Shown here: positions 53,404 through 62,284 of the stretch, in pieces
Numbering within the stretch: the stretch's first letter is position 1
Layout: every line of letters starts with the position of its first letter
Assembly (NCBI GenBank): GCA_026414745.1
Contig: JAOAIK010000010.1
Span: forward strand, 1 to 64,000
Length of the DNA: 64,000 nt
Reading direction: 5' to 3'
Origin: Roseococcus sp.
Lineage (GTDB): Bacteria; Pseudomonadota; Alphaproteobacteria; Acetobacterales; Acetobacteraceae
Made by a program: the position numbers and the translations under genes
The notes under the pieces: generated by a model
Seen by the model: the letters and a program-made list of their open reading frames with translations, nothing else
Database searches by the model: none
Told to the model about the DNA's origin: nothing

Positions 53404-54996
53404 CTACCAGAGGTAATCGAAGCCCGGCCCCTGGGGCAGGGAGAGGAACTCGCTCGCCGGGGTGAGATTCGAAAGCACCGTCGCCATGAAAGCGGGGCGC
53501 ATGTCCTGCCCCGATTGAGCCATGGAGGACCAGGCGTCCAGGGCGGCGCTGTTCAAGGTGCCGCCCGCCGCCTCCTGGAAGAAGCCGGCGAAGAATTGCG
53601 ACTGGCTCATATGCCCCCAGCGGGCCTGGAACTGCGGCGTCTTCACGACCTCCGCCGCCAGGGCCTGGAGGTTGAACATGCCGATGCCGAGACCCCATTG
53701 CCAACCGAGCGACCAGGCCCCGAACTCCAGCCCCATGCCCACTTTGCCGAGGGCCCCCAGGATCTCCATGTGCTGGCGCGGGACGTAGAAGCCCTGTTCC
53801 GCGCGAGTCTCGAATTCCGGAAGGCTGCGCCGCCACTCCACGATGTCGAGGATGAACTGCTCGCGCGTGACCATGCCCTGCTGGATCCGCGAGGCGTGCC
53901 AAGTGACCGCGTCCTGCCCGATGTCCCAGGAGACGGCGTTCGAATAGATGCTGCGGACGAAGTCCGCCGCGCTCATGGTCTTGTAGGCTTTGCCCTGGGG
54001 GTAATGCGTCATGATGGCGTCGACGAAATCCTTCGCGGTGGCGCCATGGACGCGCATGGCGGTCACCACTGAGCCCATCATGCGGGCCGAGGGCGTGACG
54101 TTCAGCATGGTCTCCCAGATCAACCAGGCCGTCGCCGCCTCGCCGCCCTTGCGGAAATCCATGTAGCCCGAGCCAAGGTCGAGGATGACCGGCGCCTCGA
54201 ACCACACCGCCTTCCCGTCATCGCGCGTCACGCCGACGAGGCCATCCTGCTTGCGGATGGAGGCGATGTCCCAGGCCGGCACGAAGCTGGAGACCACGCC
54301 GGGACTGGCCCAGGAGAACCCGTGCTTGGTCTGGCCGGGCACCAGGTAGTCGATCGGCTCGCGGCTGACGCCGGGCTTCGGCAGAACATCGAAGGTGAGA
54401 GTGAAGGCGCTGGACTGCGTGCCGTCGGAGACAGTGACGGTGATGCTGCGCTCGCGCCCATCGGCGAGGCTGAGGGAGACCCCCTGCTTCAGCCGCAGGA
54501 CATTGCCCACGACCTCGAACTGCCAGGCGTCCTGCTCGTCCAGGAGGAAGGTGAAGCCGGAGGCGGTGTCGGGATCGCCCACCGCGAGGGTGCCGATCAC
54601 GGCGCCGGGCGTGTCCGCGCGCACCTGCCCTCCGGTCTGGAACGCGAGTGTCTGCGGCGGGGTGTCGTCGATGTCGACCACTGTGACGAGGAAGCCGCGG
54701 TCGCTCACGGCCTGGGTGCCGTCCGTCATGTAGAAACGCAGCCGCAGGTCGAGCACCATGGAAATGCCCATGGACTTGAACCACTCGGCGTCGATCCGCG
54801 CGGAGGGCAGGATGGTGATCATGCCGTTGGCGCGGTTGAGCATGGCATCGAAGAAATTGCCGGCGAAACCGTCTACCTCGAGAAAGAGGACCTCGTTCGG
54901 GTTGCTGAGGAGCCGCAGACCGCCCGCCCACTCCCAAGGCGCCGTGTTTTCGACGATGCTGGGGGGCAGGCTCCCCATCACGCTCAGGGTTCGCAT
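53404..54996 (-). CDS. Cadherin-like / DUF4214-like protein, probable secreted surface protein
   Basis: A 530-aa protein I can only partly place. Residues about 112-205 form a cadherin-like beta-sandwich (ADTPGAVIGTLAVGDPDTASGFTF, then VGNVLRLKQGVSLSL and ITVTVSDGTQSSAFTLTF). Residues about 342-390 (MSAADFVRSIYSNAVSWDIG and following) and 452-516 (TPQFQARWGHMSQSQFFAGF onward) resemble helical DUF4214 repeats found in RTX and S-layer-type exported proteins. There is no N-terminal signal peptide, consistent with type I secretion through a C-terminal signal. Codon use seems less GC-biased than in neighbours. GGGAG precedes the ATG. It is convergent with the hybrid kinase with only a few bases between. 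Confidence 0.65.
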   Translation of the reverse strand: MRTLSVMGSLPPSIVENTAPWEWAGGLRLLSNPNEVLFLEVDGFAGNFFDAMLNRANGMITILPSARIDAEWFKSMGISMVLDLRLRFYMTDGTQAVSDRGFLVTVVDIDDTPPQTLAFQTGGQVRADTPGAVIGTLAVGDPDTASGFTFLLDEQDAWQFEVVGNVLRLKQGVSLSLADGRERSITVTVSDGTQSSAFTLTFDVLPKPGVSREPIDYLVPGQTKHGFSWASPGVVSSFVPAWDIASIRKQDGLVGVTRDDGKAVWFEAPVILDLGSGYMDFRKGGEAATAWLIWETMLNVTPSARMMGSVVTAMRVHGATAKDFVDAIMTHYPQGKAYKTMSAADFVRSIYSNAVSWDIGQDAVTWHASRIQQGMVTREQFILDIVEWRRSLPEFETRAEQGFYVPRQHMEILGALGKVGMGLEFGAWSLGWQWGLGIGMFNLQALAAEVVKTPQFQARWGHMSQSQFFAGFFQEAAGGTLNSAALDAWSSMAQSGQDMRPAFMATVLSNLTPASEFLSLPQGPGFDYLW

Positions 54997-55064
54997 TTTG
55001 CGCTCCCGACCTGGTTGACCTCGGGTGCCTTCTCCCCGGCCGACCTGAAGGAAGCGTTAAGGCC

Positions 55065-55796
55065 TCAGAGGGCGAGCCTGGCGGCGAGCGTCGTGAGAAC
55101 CGCGGCGTTCACAAGGAACAGGATGGCGCCGGCCGCGGGCGCCGCATTGCCCAGCAGCTGGCGCAAGCCTCGCCCGAAGAAGGCGAGGACAACGAGGGCG
55201 GGCATGGTGCCCGCCACGAAGGCGATCATGGCGAGCGTCCCGGCGAGCGCGCTGCCTGAGGAGGCGGCCCCCGCCAAGGCACCGTAGAGCAGCCCGCAGG
55301 GCAGGGCCGAGAGGAGCAGCCCGAGCCGGAGACCGCGCCAGCCCGTCGGCGCGGCCAGCAGCGGCCCGAGCCGTCTGTCCAGCGCACGCGCCACTGGCGG
55401 CGAGGGAAGCCTGGGGAGCCACGCCGCGAACCGCGCCGAGGCCTGCGCCAGCATCAACAGCGCCGCGAGCAGGAGAAGCACAGCGGCGAGCATTCTCACC
55501 CCGCTCGCCTGGGCGAGAAGTGCGCCCGCCCCGCCCGCCACCCCTCCCAGCAGCCCGTAGCCGATCGCCCTGCCAGCATGATAGGGCAGCAGGGCCGCGC
55601 CGCGGAGCCGTCGCCACATGCCCGCTCCCAGAGCTTCGGGGGCGATGGCGGCGGTCTGGGAGAGCACGAAGGGCCCGCACATCCCGGCGCAGTGGGTCAA
55701 TCCACCGCCGAGACCGGCCAGGAACAGCGCCGCCATCAGAGCCGGCAGGCCGCCGGGGCCGAGGGCCGCCAGATCATGAAGACATTCGCCCCACAT
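55065..55796 (-). CDS. TauE/SafE (DsbD-like) family membrane protein
   Basis: A 243-aa six-helix membrane protein with paired cysteines: GLGGGLTHCAGMCGPFVLSQ near the N-terminus and LSALPCGLLYGALAGAA in the middle. This is the cytochrome-biogenesis/DsbD-like group often called sulfite exporter TauE/SafE and frequently found with cbb3 or copper genes; electron or copper transfer for oxidase maturation is likely. It is separated from the cco cluster here by about 6.6 kb. The ATG at 55796 lies about 90 bp before the pst Pho box on the opposite strand. Confidence 0.8.
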   Translation of the reverse strand: MWGECLHDLAALGPGGLPALMAALFLAGLGGGLTHCAGMCGPFVLSQTAAIAPEALGAGMWRRLRGAALLPYHAGRAIGYGLLGGVAGGAGALLAQASGVRMLAAVLLLLAALLMLAQASARFAAWLPRLPSPPVARALDRRLGPLLAAPTGWRGLRLGLLLSALPCGLLYGALAGAASSGSALAGTLAMIAFVAGTMPALVVLAFFGRGLRQLLGNAAPAAGAILFLVNAAVLTTLAARLAL

Positions 55797-55831
55797 GGAG
55801 TGACATGTGCGGCGCGCCTCTTCCGCCCGCC

Positions 55832-55845
55832 TTGCGACGGATCAA
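55832..55845. promoter_or_regulatory. Degenerate FNR/FixK-like half-site pair upstream of the SafE-type gene
   Basis: TTGCG-ACGG-ATCAA has a perfect right half-site and three of five matches on the left, centred about 42 bp before the SafE-type ATG. It could tie this gene to the cco regulator. A single strong half-site also occurs by chance, so confidence is low. Confidence 0.3.
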
Positions 55846-55883
55846 TTGCTCAGGATGGCCTCCAACAAGTTGCCGAGAGGTAT

Positions 55884-55901
55884 ATGTCATTCAAGCTTCA
55901 C
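55884..55901 (+). promoter_or_regulatory. Pho box upstream of pstS
   Basis: ATGTCAT-TCAA-GCTTCAC matches the PhoB consensus CTGTCAT-N4-CTGTCAC with four mismatches in 14 fixed positions, in an A/T-rich patch about 100 bp before the pstS GTG. PhoB is encoded at the end of the same gene run, so the operon is probably autoregulated under phosphate limitation. Confidence 0.65.
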
Positions 55902-56003
55902 AAAAATGAAATACCGTGGTCTTTCGACGCCTCTACCTGCGCGGCGTCCGCTCGCTGCCCTGGGTGGATGCCAGGCAGTGGGCCTCGTTGCACGGAGTCG
56001 CCA

Positions 56004-57071
56004 GTGAATCGTCGTTCCCTTTTCGCCCTCGCCGCCTCCGGCGTGGCCGCCCCCGCCCTGCTGCGCCCCGCCCTGGCCCAGCAGGCGCAGATCACCGGGG
56101 CCGGGGCCACCTTCCCGCGCCCCCTCTATGACCGCTGGAGCGCGGCGGCGCGCGATGCGATCGGCGTCTCCCTCAACTATCAGTCCATCGGCTCGGGCGG
56201 GGGTATCAACCAGATCACGGCCCGGACGGTCGATTTCGGCGCTTCCGACGCCCCCCTCACTTCTGCCCAGCTCACCGAACGCAGCCTTCTGCAGTTCCCG
56301 ACCGTGATGGGTTCCGTCGTGCTGTCGGTGAACATTCCCGGCGTGGCCGACAACGCCCTGCGCCTGACGCCCGAGTTGATCATCGAGATCTTCTTCGGCC
56401 GCGTGCAGTTCTGGAACGATCCGCGACTGGTCGAACTCAACCGCGACCTGCGTCTGCCGCGCCTGCCCGTGTCGGTCGGCTACCGTGCGGACGGGTCGGG
56501 CACGACCTGGGTGTGGACGACGTATCTGTCGCGCATCTCGGAGGAGTGGCGCAACGGCCCGGGCGCCGGCACCTCCGTGCGCTGGCCCTTCGGCAACGGC
56601 GCTCGCGGCAATGAAGGCGTGTCCAACATCATCCGGAACACGCCGGGCGCCATCGGCTACATCGAGAACGCCTACGCGGTGGTGAACCGCATGATCACCA
56701 CCCAGATCCGCAACAAGGCGGGCCAGTTCGTCCGCCCGGTGCCCGAGACCTTCCTCGCCACCGCCGCCGCGGCCGACTGGACGGCGCCCAACTTCGCGCC
56801 TGACACCATCGACCTTGCGCTGCCCAATGTGTGGCCCGCCACCTCGCCCACCTACATCCTCCTGCCCACCAATCCGGTGGCGGACCGGGTGGCCGGGAGC
56901 CGGAACACCATGCGCTTCTTCGACTGGGCCTTCCGCCACGGGTCGCAGATCGCCTCCAGCCTCGAGTACATCCCGCTGCCCAGTTCGGCGCATGATCTGA
57001 TCCGCGCCGCCTGGGCGCGCTCGGTGCGCGACCCCTCGGGCAACCCCATCTGGACGCCCTCGGCGGCCTGA
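56004..57071 (+). CDS. pstS: Phosphate ABC transporter substrate-binding protein PstS
   Basis: A 355-aa periplasmic phosphate receptor. The GTG at 56004 (GGAG 8 bp upstream) gives a signal peptide with a twin-arginine start (NRRSLFALAASGVAAPALL) ending at ALA-QQ, possibly Tat-exported. The PstS core is clear: ITGAGATFPRPLYDRW, SIGSGGGINQI, DFGASDAPLT and the RADGSGTTWVWT phosphate-binding loop. The open frame extends far upstream through unrelated sequence. It is separated from pstC by a hairpin. Confidence 0.95.
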   Translation: MNRRSLFALAASGVAAPALLRPALAQQAQITGAGATFPRPLYDRWSAAARDAIGVSLNYQSIGSGGGINQITARTVDFGASDAPLTSAQLTERSLLQFPTVMGSVVLSVNIPGVADNALRLTPELIIEIFFGRVQFWNDPRLVELNRDLRLPRLPVSVGYRADGSGTTWVWTTYLSRISEEWRNGPGAGTSVRWPFGNGARGNEGVSNIIRNTPGAIGYIENAYAVVNRMITTQIRNKAGQFVRPVPETFLATAAAADWTAPNFAPDTIDLALPNVWPATSPTYILLPTNPVADRVAGSRNTMRFFDWAFRHGSQIASSLEYIPLPSSAHDLIRAAWARSVRDPSGNPIWTPSAA

Positions 57072-57080
57072 GTTCCATCC

Positions 57081-57106
57081 GGAGGGGGCGCAGCCGCGCC
57101 CCCTCC
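57081..57106 (+). terminator. Perfect 11-bp hairpin between pstS and pstC
   Basis: GGAGGGGGCGC and its reverse complement GCGCCCCCTCC enclose a 4-nt AGCC loop, 9 bp after the pstS stop. With no T-tract it may be a leaky terminator or an mRNA-stabilising stem, which would let the binding protein be made in excess over the membrane subunits, as is common for ABC transporters. Confidence 0.6.
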
Positions 57107-57134
57107 GCCCGTTCCGTGGCTTCTGCGAGGTTCC

Positions 57135-58106
57135 GTGTCCGCCAGCACCATCACCGCCCCGCCCATCGGGCAGCGCCGCAGGGTCGGCGAGACGGGCGAC
57201 AAGATCTTCGCCGCGATCTGCTTCGGCTCCGGCGCCTTCGTGCTGGTGCTGCTCGGCGCCATCATCGTCACGCTCTTCATCGGCGGGCTGCCGGCCTTCC
57301 AGCGCTTCGGCGTCGAGTTCATCTGGGGCACGGTCTGGAACCCGGTGGAGGGGCGCGAGGAGTTCGGGGCGGGTGTCTCCATCGTCGGCACGATTGTCTC
57401 CTCGCTGCTCGCCATCATCTTCGCCGTGCCGGTGGCCTTCGGCATCGCCTTCTTCCTGACCGAGCTCGCCCCCGGCTGGCTCAAGCGCCCGATCGGCACC
57501 GCCATCGAGCTGCTGGCGGCGGTGCCCTCCATCATCTACGGCATGTGGGGCCTCTTCGTGGTGGTTCCCTTCGTGCAGAAGAACATCCAGCTCGCCCTCG
57601 GGGAGCAGCTCTCCTCCATCCCCCTGATCGGCTTCCTCTTCGAGAGCACGAACTTCGCCGGCACCTCGCTGTTCTCCGCCGCCATCGTGCTGGCGATCAT
57701 GATCCTGCCCTTCATCGCCGCCACCATGCGCGACGTCTTCGAGCAGGTGCCGGCCGTGTACAAGGAGAGCGCCTATGGCCTGGGCGCGACGCGCTGGGAG
57801 GTGATGACCGGCGTGGTCATCCCCTACACGCGGGTCTCGCTGGTGGGCGGGGTCATGCTCGGCCTCGGCCGCGCGCTCGGCGAGACCATGGCCGTGACCT
57901 TCGTGATCGGCAACGCCAATCGCATCGCCACCTCGCTCTTCGACTCGACCACGACCATCGCCTCCGTGATCGCCATGGAGTTTCCCGAGAGCCTGGCGGG
58001 AAGCCTGCAGCAGTCGGCGCTCTTCGCCATCGGCTTCCTGCTCTTCGTCATCTCCTTCGTGGTGCTGGCGGTCTCGCGCTGGCTGCTGCGTCCCCGGCTG
58101 AAGTGA
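57135..58106 (+). CDS. pstC: Phosphate ABC transporter permease PstC
   Basis: A 323-aa inner-membrane permease with six main helices. It starts at a GTG (57135) and contains the EAA loop (YGLGATRWEVMTGVVIPYTR) and GRALGETMAVTFVIGNA, typical of PstC. It forms the channel with PstA and is energised by PstB. pstA begins 10 bp after its stop. Confidence 0.95.
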   Translation: MSASTITAPPIGQRRRVGETGDKIFAAICFGSGAFVLVLLGAIIVTLFIGGLPAFQRFGVEFIWGTVWNPVEGREEFGAGVSIVGTIVSSLLAIIFAVPVAFGIAFFLTELAPGWLKRPIGTAIELLAAVPSIIYGMWGLFVVVPFVQKNIQLALGEQLSSIPLIGFLFESTNFAGTSLFSAAIVLAIMILPFIAATMRDVFEQVPAVYKESAYGLGATRWEVMTGVVIPYTRVSLVGGVMLGLGRALGETMAVTFVIGNANRIATSLFDSTTTIASVIAMEFPESLAGSLQQSALFAIGFLLFVISFVVLAVSRWLLRPRLK

Positions 58107-58116
58107 GGCGAAGGCC

Positions 58117-59025
58117 ATGAGCGCAACGACGGCGGGCGCCTTCGCCCGCAGCCCCGAGGAGATCAGGGTCCAGCGCGCGCTGGGCCGGCGGCGCAAGCTG
58201 CGCGACGACATCGTGCGCTGGTTCTGCTTGGCCGCGACGGCGGTCGGATTGTTCTTCCTCGCCTCCATCATGATCACGCTGGTCTGGCGCGGCGTGGTGG
58301 CCCTGGACTGGATCGTGCTGACGCAGGAGTTCCAGCCCACCCGCTACGGCGACGACTCCCTGCCCAAGGGCGGCCTCGTGCACGCCATCGTGGGCAGCCT
58401 GATCCAGACCGCGATCGCCACCGCGATCGGCACCCCCATCGGGCTCTTCGTCGGCACCTATCTCTCCGAATACGCGCGGGGATCCAAGTTCGGCTATGCG
58501 GTCCGGTTCATCTCCGACATCCTGCTCTCCGCCCCCTCGGTTCTGATCGGCCTGTTCATCTACCAGATCTTCGTGCTGCCTACCGGCGGGTTCTCCGGCA
58601 TGGCGGGAGCGCTGGCGCTGGCCATCATCGTCATTCCCGTGGTCGTGCGCACCACGGAGGACATGCTCCAGCTCATTCCCAACACGCTGCGCGAGGCGGT
58701 GGTGGCGCTCGGCGCGCCGAAGTGGAAGATGATCACCCTCGTGGCGTGGCGCGCGGCGCTCTCGGGCATCCTGACCGGGATCCTGCTCGCCTTCGCGCGC
58801 ATCATGGGCGAGACGGCGCCGCTGCTGCTGACCAGCTTCGGCAACAATATCCTCAGCACCGATCTCTCGAAGGCGATGGCGAGCCTCCCGGTCTCGATCT
58901 ACCAGCAGGCGAACTCGGGCTTTCCGGACCTGATCGAGATCGCCTGGTCGGGCGCGCTGCTGGTCACGCTGACGGTGCTGCTCGTCAACATCCTCGCGCG
59001 CGTGGCGCTGCGCAAGCGCAAGTAG
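58117..59025 (+). CDS. pstA: Phosphate ABC transporter permease PstA
   Basis: A 302-aa permease partner of PstC. Membrane segments include [22 protein letters not shown] and the EAA-type [20 protein letters not shown] followed by [13 protein letters not shown]-like [17 protein letters not shown]. Standard length. Between pstC (10 bp) and pstB (13 bp). Confidence 0.95.
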   Translation: MSATTAGAFARSPEEIRVQRALGRRRKLRDDIVRWFCLAATAVGLFFLASIMITLVWRGVVALDWIVLTQEFQPTRYGDDSLPKGGLVHAIVGSLIQTAIATAIGTPIGLFVGTYLSEYARGSKFGYAVRFISDILLSAPSVLIGLFIYQIFVLPTGGFSGMAGALALAIIVIPVVVRTTEDMLQLIPNTLREAVVALGAPKWKMITLVAWRAALSGILTGILLAFARIMGETAPLLLTSFGNNILSTDLSKAMASLPVSIYQQANSGFPDLIEIAWSGALLVTLTVLLVNILARVALRKRK

Positions 59026-59038
59026 CGGAAACCCTGCC

Positions 59039-59881
59039 ATGAACGACCAGACCCCCGCCGTCGCCGAGACCACCGCCAGCTTCGGCGGCATTCAGGCCCG
59101 CTCCGGCGCCGCGATCAACCAGGTGTCGCGCATCTCGGTGCGCAACCTCGACTTCGTGTACGGCGAGGGCCTGCCCAAGGCGCTGAAGAACATCAACCTT
59201 GACTTCCCCGACCGGCAGGTCACCGGCATGATCGGTCCCTCGGGCTGCGGAAAGTCCACCCTGCTGCGCGTGCTCAACCGCATGTACAGCCTCTACCCGG
59301 GCCAGAAGGCGATGGGCGAGGTGATCATGGACGGGCGCAACCTTCTGGACGCGAACGTGGACCTCAACGAGCTCCGCGCGAAGATCGGCATGGTGTTCCA
59401 GAAGCCCACCCCCTTCCCGATGACGATCTACGAGAACATCGCCTTCGGGGTGCGGCTGCACGAGAAGCTCTCGAAGAAGCAGATGGATGAGCGGGTGGAG
59501 TGGGCGCTCTCGCGCGCCGCCATCTGGGACGAGGTGAAGGACCGTCTGCAGACCAGCGCCATGGGTCTTTCGGGCGGGCAGCAGCAGCGCCTGTGCATCG
59601 CGCGCACCATCGCCGTCCGGCCCGAGGTGATCCTGTTCGACGAGCCCACCTCCGCGCTCGATCCCATCTCCACGCTCAAGATCGAGGAGCTGATCGACGA
59701 GCTGAAGCGCGACTTCACCATCGCCATCGTCACGCACAACATGCAGCAGGCCGCGCGCTGCGCGGACCAGGTGGCGTTCTTCTATCTCGGCGAGCTGATC
59801 GAGGTGGCGCCGGCGGCGCAGATGTTCACCTCGCCGCGCGAGCAGAAGACGCAGGAATACATCACCGGCCGCTTCGGCTGA
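59039..59881 (+). CDS. pstB: Phosphate ABC transporter ATP-binding protein PstB
   Basis: A 280-aa ATPase. Walker [11 protein letters not shown]-loop [21 protein letters not shown] (the PstB-specific FQKPxPFPMSI pattern), signature [14 protein letters not shown], Walker [15 protein letters not shown] and H-loop [14 protein letters not shown]. It drives phosphate uptake through PstC/PstA and also takes part in signalling to PhoR with PhoU. phoU begins 13 bp downstream. Confidence 0.97.
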   Translation: MNDQTPAVAETTASFGGIQARSGAAINQVSRISVRNLDFVYGEGLPKALKNINLDFPDRQVTGMIGPSGCGKSTLLRVLNRMYSLYPGQKAMGEVIMDGRNLLDANVDLNELRAKIGMVFQKPTPFPMTIYENIAFGVRLHEKLSKKQMDERVEWALSRAAIWDEVKDRLQTSAMGLSGGQQQRLCIARTIAVRPEVILFDEPTSALDPISTLKIEELIDELKRDFTIAIVTHNMQQAARCADQVAFFYLGELIEVAPAAQMFTSPREQKTQEYITGRFG

Positions 59882-59894
59882 GGAGCCCCGAGAG

Positions 59895-60620
59895 ATGCCC
59901 AACGGCCAGCCACAGCACATCGTCCGCTCCTACGAGGACGACCTCAAGCGCCTGCGCGAGATGATCGCGCGCATGGGCGGCCTCGCCGAGCGCCAGGTGG
60001 CCGACAGCGCCGAGGCGCTGATCCGCCGCGACACCGATCTCGCCGCCGAGGTGGTGCAGCGCGACGCCCAGCTCGACGAGATGGAGCGCGAGATCGAGCA
60101 GTTCTGCGTCCGCCTGCTCGCGCTGCGCCAGCCGGTGGCGAGCGACCTGCGCCTCATCGTCGCCTGCATGAAGATCAGCCAGGATCTCGAGCGCATCGGC
60201 GACTACGCGCGCAACGGCGCCAAGCGCGCGATCGTGGTGGCGCAGCAGCCCGGTCTCGGCAGCCTCAACGGCTTCGAGCGGATGGCGGAGCTGGTGCAGG
60301 ATAACCTGCGCGACGCGATCGACGCGCTGGTGGAGGACGATGCCGCGAAGGCCGACGCCGTCTGGGCCAACGACGCGCCGATCGACGGGATCTACAACGG
60401 CATCTTCCGCGAGCTGCTGACCTTCATGATGGAGGATCCGCGCAACATCACCGCGGCCACCCATCTGCTCTTCATCGCGAAGAACATGGAGCGCATCGGC
60501 GACCACGCGACGAACATCGCCGAGCGCGTGCACTACGCCGTCCTCGGCCAGCCGCTGGCCGAGGAGCGGCCCAAGGCGGATGTCTCGGCCTCGGCGGTGG
60601 TCCGTCCGCCCGGCGAATGA
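59895..60620 (+). CDS. phoU: Phosphate signalling complex protein PhoU
   Basis: A 241-aa all-helical protein with two PhoU repeats, each holding the metal-binding E/DxxxD-type pattern: DLRLIVACMKISQDLERIGDYARNGAK in the first, and ITAATHLLFIAKNMERIGDHATNIAERV in the second. It connects the Pst transporter to the PhoR-PhoB two-component system and represses the regulon when phosphate is plentiful. It overlaps phoB by four bases (ATGA). Confidence 0.96.
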   Translation: MPNGQPQHIVRSYEDDLKRLREMIARMGGLAERQVADSAEALIRRDTDLAAEVVQRDAQLDEMEREIEQFCVRLLALRQPVASDLRLIVACMKISQDLERIGDYARNGAKRAIVVAQQPGLGSLNGFERMAELVQDNLRDAIDALVEDDAAKADAVWANDAPIDGIYNGIFRELLTFMMEDPRNITAATHLLFIAKNMERIGDHATNIAERVHYAVLGQPLAEERPKADVSASAVVRPPGE

Positions 60621-61351
60621 TGAAGGGAGGTGCGCGCATGCCCGAGGGCTTCAACGGAGGCGGCAAGCCCACCATCCTCGTCGTCGAGGACGAGGCCGCC
60701 CTGCTCGCCCTGCTCCGCTACAACCTGGAACGCCAGGGCTTCCACGTCGAGGAGGCGACCGACGGGCAGGAGGCGCTGCTGCGTATCGCCGAAGCGAAGC
60801 CCGATCTGGTGCTGCTCGACTGGATGCTGCCTGCCATGTCGGGAATCGAGGTCTGCCGCCAGATCCGCCGCCGTCCCGCGACGCGCGACCTGCCGGTGAT
60901 CATGGTCACCGCCCGGACCGAGGATCAGGACGCTGTGCGCGCCCTGGACACCGGGGCCGACGACTACATCACCAAGCCCTTCGCCGTCGAGGCGCTGATG
61001 GCGCGCATCCGCGCCCTGTTGCGCCGCGCCTCGACCGTCGCGGCCAAGGGCTGCCTGACCTATCTCGACCTCACCATGGACCAGGACGCGCACCGTGTGA
61101 CGCGCAACGGCCGCGCCCTGCACCTCGGCCCGACCGAATACCGGCTGCTCGAGTTCTTCCTCTCCCACCCGCGCCGCGTCTTCACCCGCGAGCAGCTTCT
61201 CGATGCCGTGTGGGGCCGGGACATCCACGTCGAGCTGCGCACCGTGGATGTGCACATCCGCCGGCTGCGCAAGGCCATCAATGGCGAGGGCGAGGTGGAC
61301 CTGATCCGCACCGTGCGCTCGGCCGGCTACGCGCTCGACGCCGAGGGGTGA
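60617..61351 (+). CDS. phoB: Phosphate regulon response regulator PhoB
   Basis: A 244-aa OmpR-type regulator: a receiver domain (ILVVEDEAALLALLRYNLE, phospho-acceptor aspartate in LVLLDWMLPAMSGIEVCRQI, lysine in YITKPF) and a winged-helix DNA-binding domain (LGPTEYRLLEFFLSHPRRVF, TVDVHIRRLRKAI). It activates Pho-box promoters. ATG 60617 overlaps phoU; an ATG at 60638 is an alternative start. The partner kinase PhoR is not in the window. Confidence 0.95.
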   Translation: MMKGGARMPEGFNGGGKPTILVVEDEAALLALLRYNLERQGFHVEEATDGQEALLRIAEAKPDLVLLDWMLPAMSGIEVCRQIRRRPATRDLPVIMVTARTEDQDAVRALDTGADDYITKPFAVEALMARIRALLRRASTVAAKGCLTYLDLTMDQDAHRVTRNGRALHLGPTEYRLLEFFLSHPRRVFTREQLLDAVWGRDIHVELRTVDVHIRRLRKAINGEGEVDLIRTVRSAGYALDAEG

Positions 61352-61432
61352 GTCCGCCCGCTTGACCGCGCCCGGCCGCCGTGGTTCCGCCGCCGGGACC
61401 GCCTGCCGTGGCGGGGCTCGAAAGGTGGTGTT

Positions 61433-62203
61433 ATGCGCGTCCCGACTCCCCATCCTCCGCCCGGCATCGTCGGCCAGAACCGGGCGGTGCTCACGCCGCA
61501 CTACTGCGTTTTCCCCCCGGAGGGCATCATGGACAGCCTGCTGCCCCAGTGGCCGGGCTGCATCGTCCGCTTCCAGACCACGCCGCGGATGGGCGCAGGC
61601 TTCGCCCAGGCGCTGCTGATCATGCCCCCAGGCGCGGGCAGCGCGGGGGCGGTCGACGACGGCGTGCAGGCCTTCCTCTACGTGCTGCAGGGGGAGGTCG
61701 AGGTCACGCTCGAGGGCGCCGCGCACCGCCTCCCGCCCGGGGGCTACGCCTATGTGCCGCAGGGGATTCCCTACGCGGCGCGCAACGCCGGCGAGGGCGA
61801 GGCGCGCGCGGTCTGGGTGCGCAAGCGCTACCAGCCCGCGCCCGGCGTCGCGGCGCCGCGCCCCCTCGTCGGCCACCGAGGCACGGCACCGCGCGAGGAG
61901 AGCGGGCCTCGCTGGCGCCACCTCCTGCTCGGCACGCGGGAGATGGCGATGGACTTCGAAATGAACATCATGTGCTACGCGCCCGGCGCCCATTTCTGGT
62001 GCGTGGAGACGCACATCATGGAACACGGCATGGTGATGCTGCAGGGCCAGGCGCTGCAGCTTCTCGGCCGCGACTGGCACGAGCTCTGGGCGGGCGATTT
62101 CGTCTGGATGGGCCCCTATGTACCGCAGCAGATCTACGCCATCGGGCCCGAGGTGTGCGAATACCTGCTCTACAAGGACGTGAACCGGGACGTGGCGCTC
62201 TGA
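61433..62203 (+). CDS. allE: (S)-ureidoglycine aminohydrolase (bicupin)
   Basis: A 256-aa bicupin of the AllE/YlbA family, which releases ammonia from (S)-ureidoglycine to give (S)-ureidoglycolate in allantoin breakdown, using manganese. Characteristic segments are NRAVLTPHYCVFPPEGIMDSLLP near the N-terminus, and the C-terminal cupin's ETHIMEHGMVMLQGQ with the metal-binding residues and final KDVNRDVAL. It stands 81 bp after phoB. The other ureide gene candidate here is the carbamoylase-type M20 gene at 21408. Confidence 0.92.
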   Translation: MRVPTPHPPPGIVGQNRAVLTPHYCVFPPEGIMDSLLPQWPGCIVRFQTTPRMGAGFAQALLIMPPGAGSAGAVDDGVQAFLYVLQGEVEVTLEGAAHRLPPGGYAYVPQGIPYAARNAGEGEARAVWVRKRYQPAPGVAAPRPLVGHRGTAPREESGPRWRHLLLGTREMAMDFEMNIMCYAPGAHFWCVETHIMEHGMVMLQGQALQLLGRDWHELWAGDFVWMGPYVPQQIYAIGPEVCEYLLYKDVNRDVAL

Positions 62204-62220
62204 GACCATGCCCCGCCCGG

Positions 62221-62250
62221 TTGACAGGGATGCGCGCCCGGTCGGACACT
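62221..62250 (+). promoter_or_regulatory. Possible sigma-70 promoter for the FadB-type gene
   Basis: A perfect TTGACA (62221-62226) is followed at 18 bp by GACACT, a weak -10 hexamer. The ATG of the downstream gene is 35 bp further on, with AGGAAAG in between. The -10 match is poor. Confidence 0.3.
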
Positions 62251-62284
62251 CCCTGCCACAAGGAAAGACAAGCGGGGAACGCCC

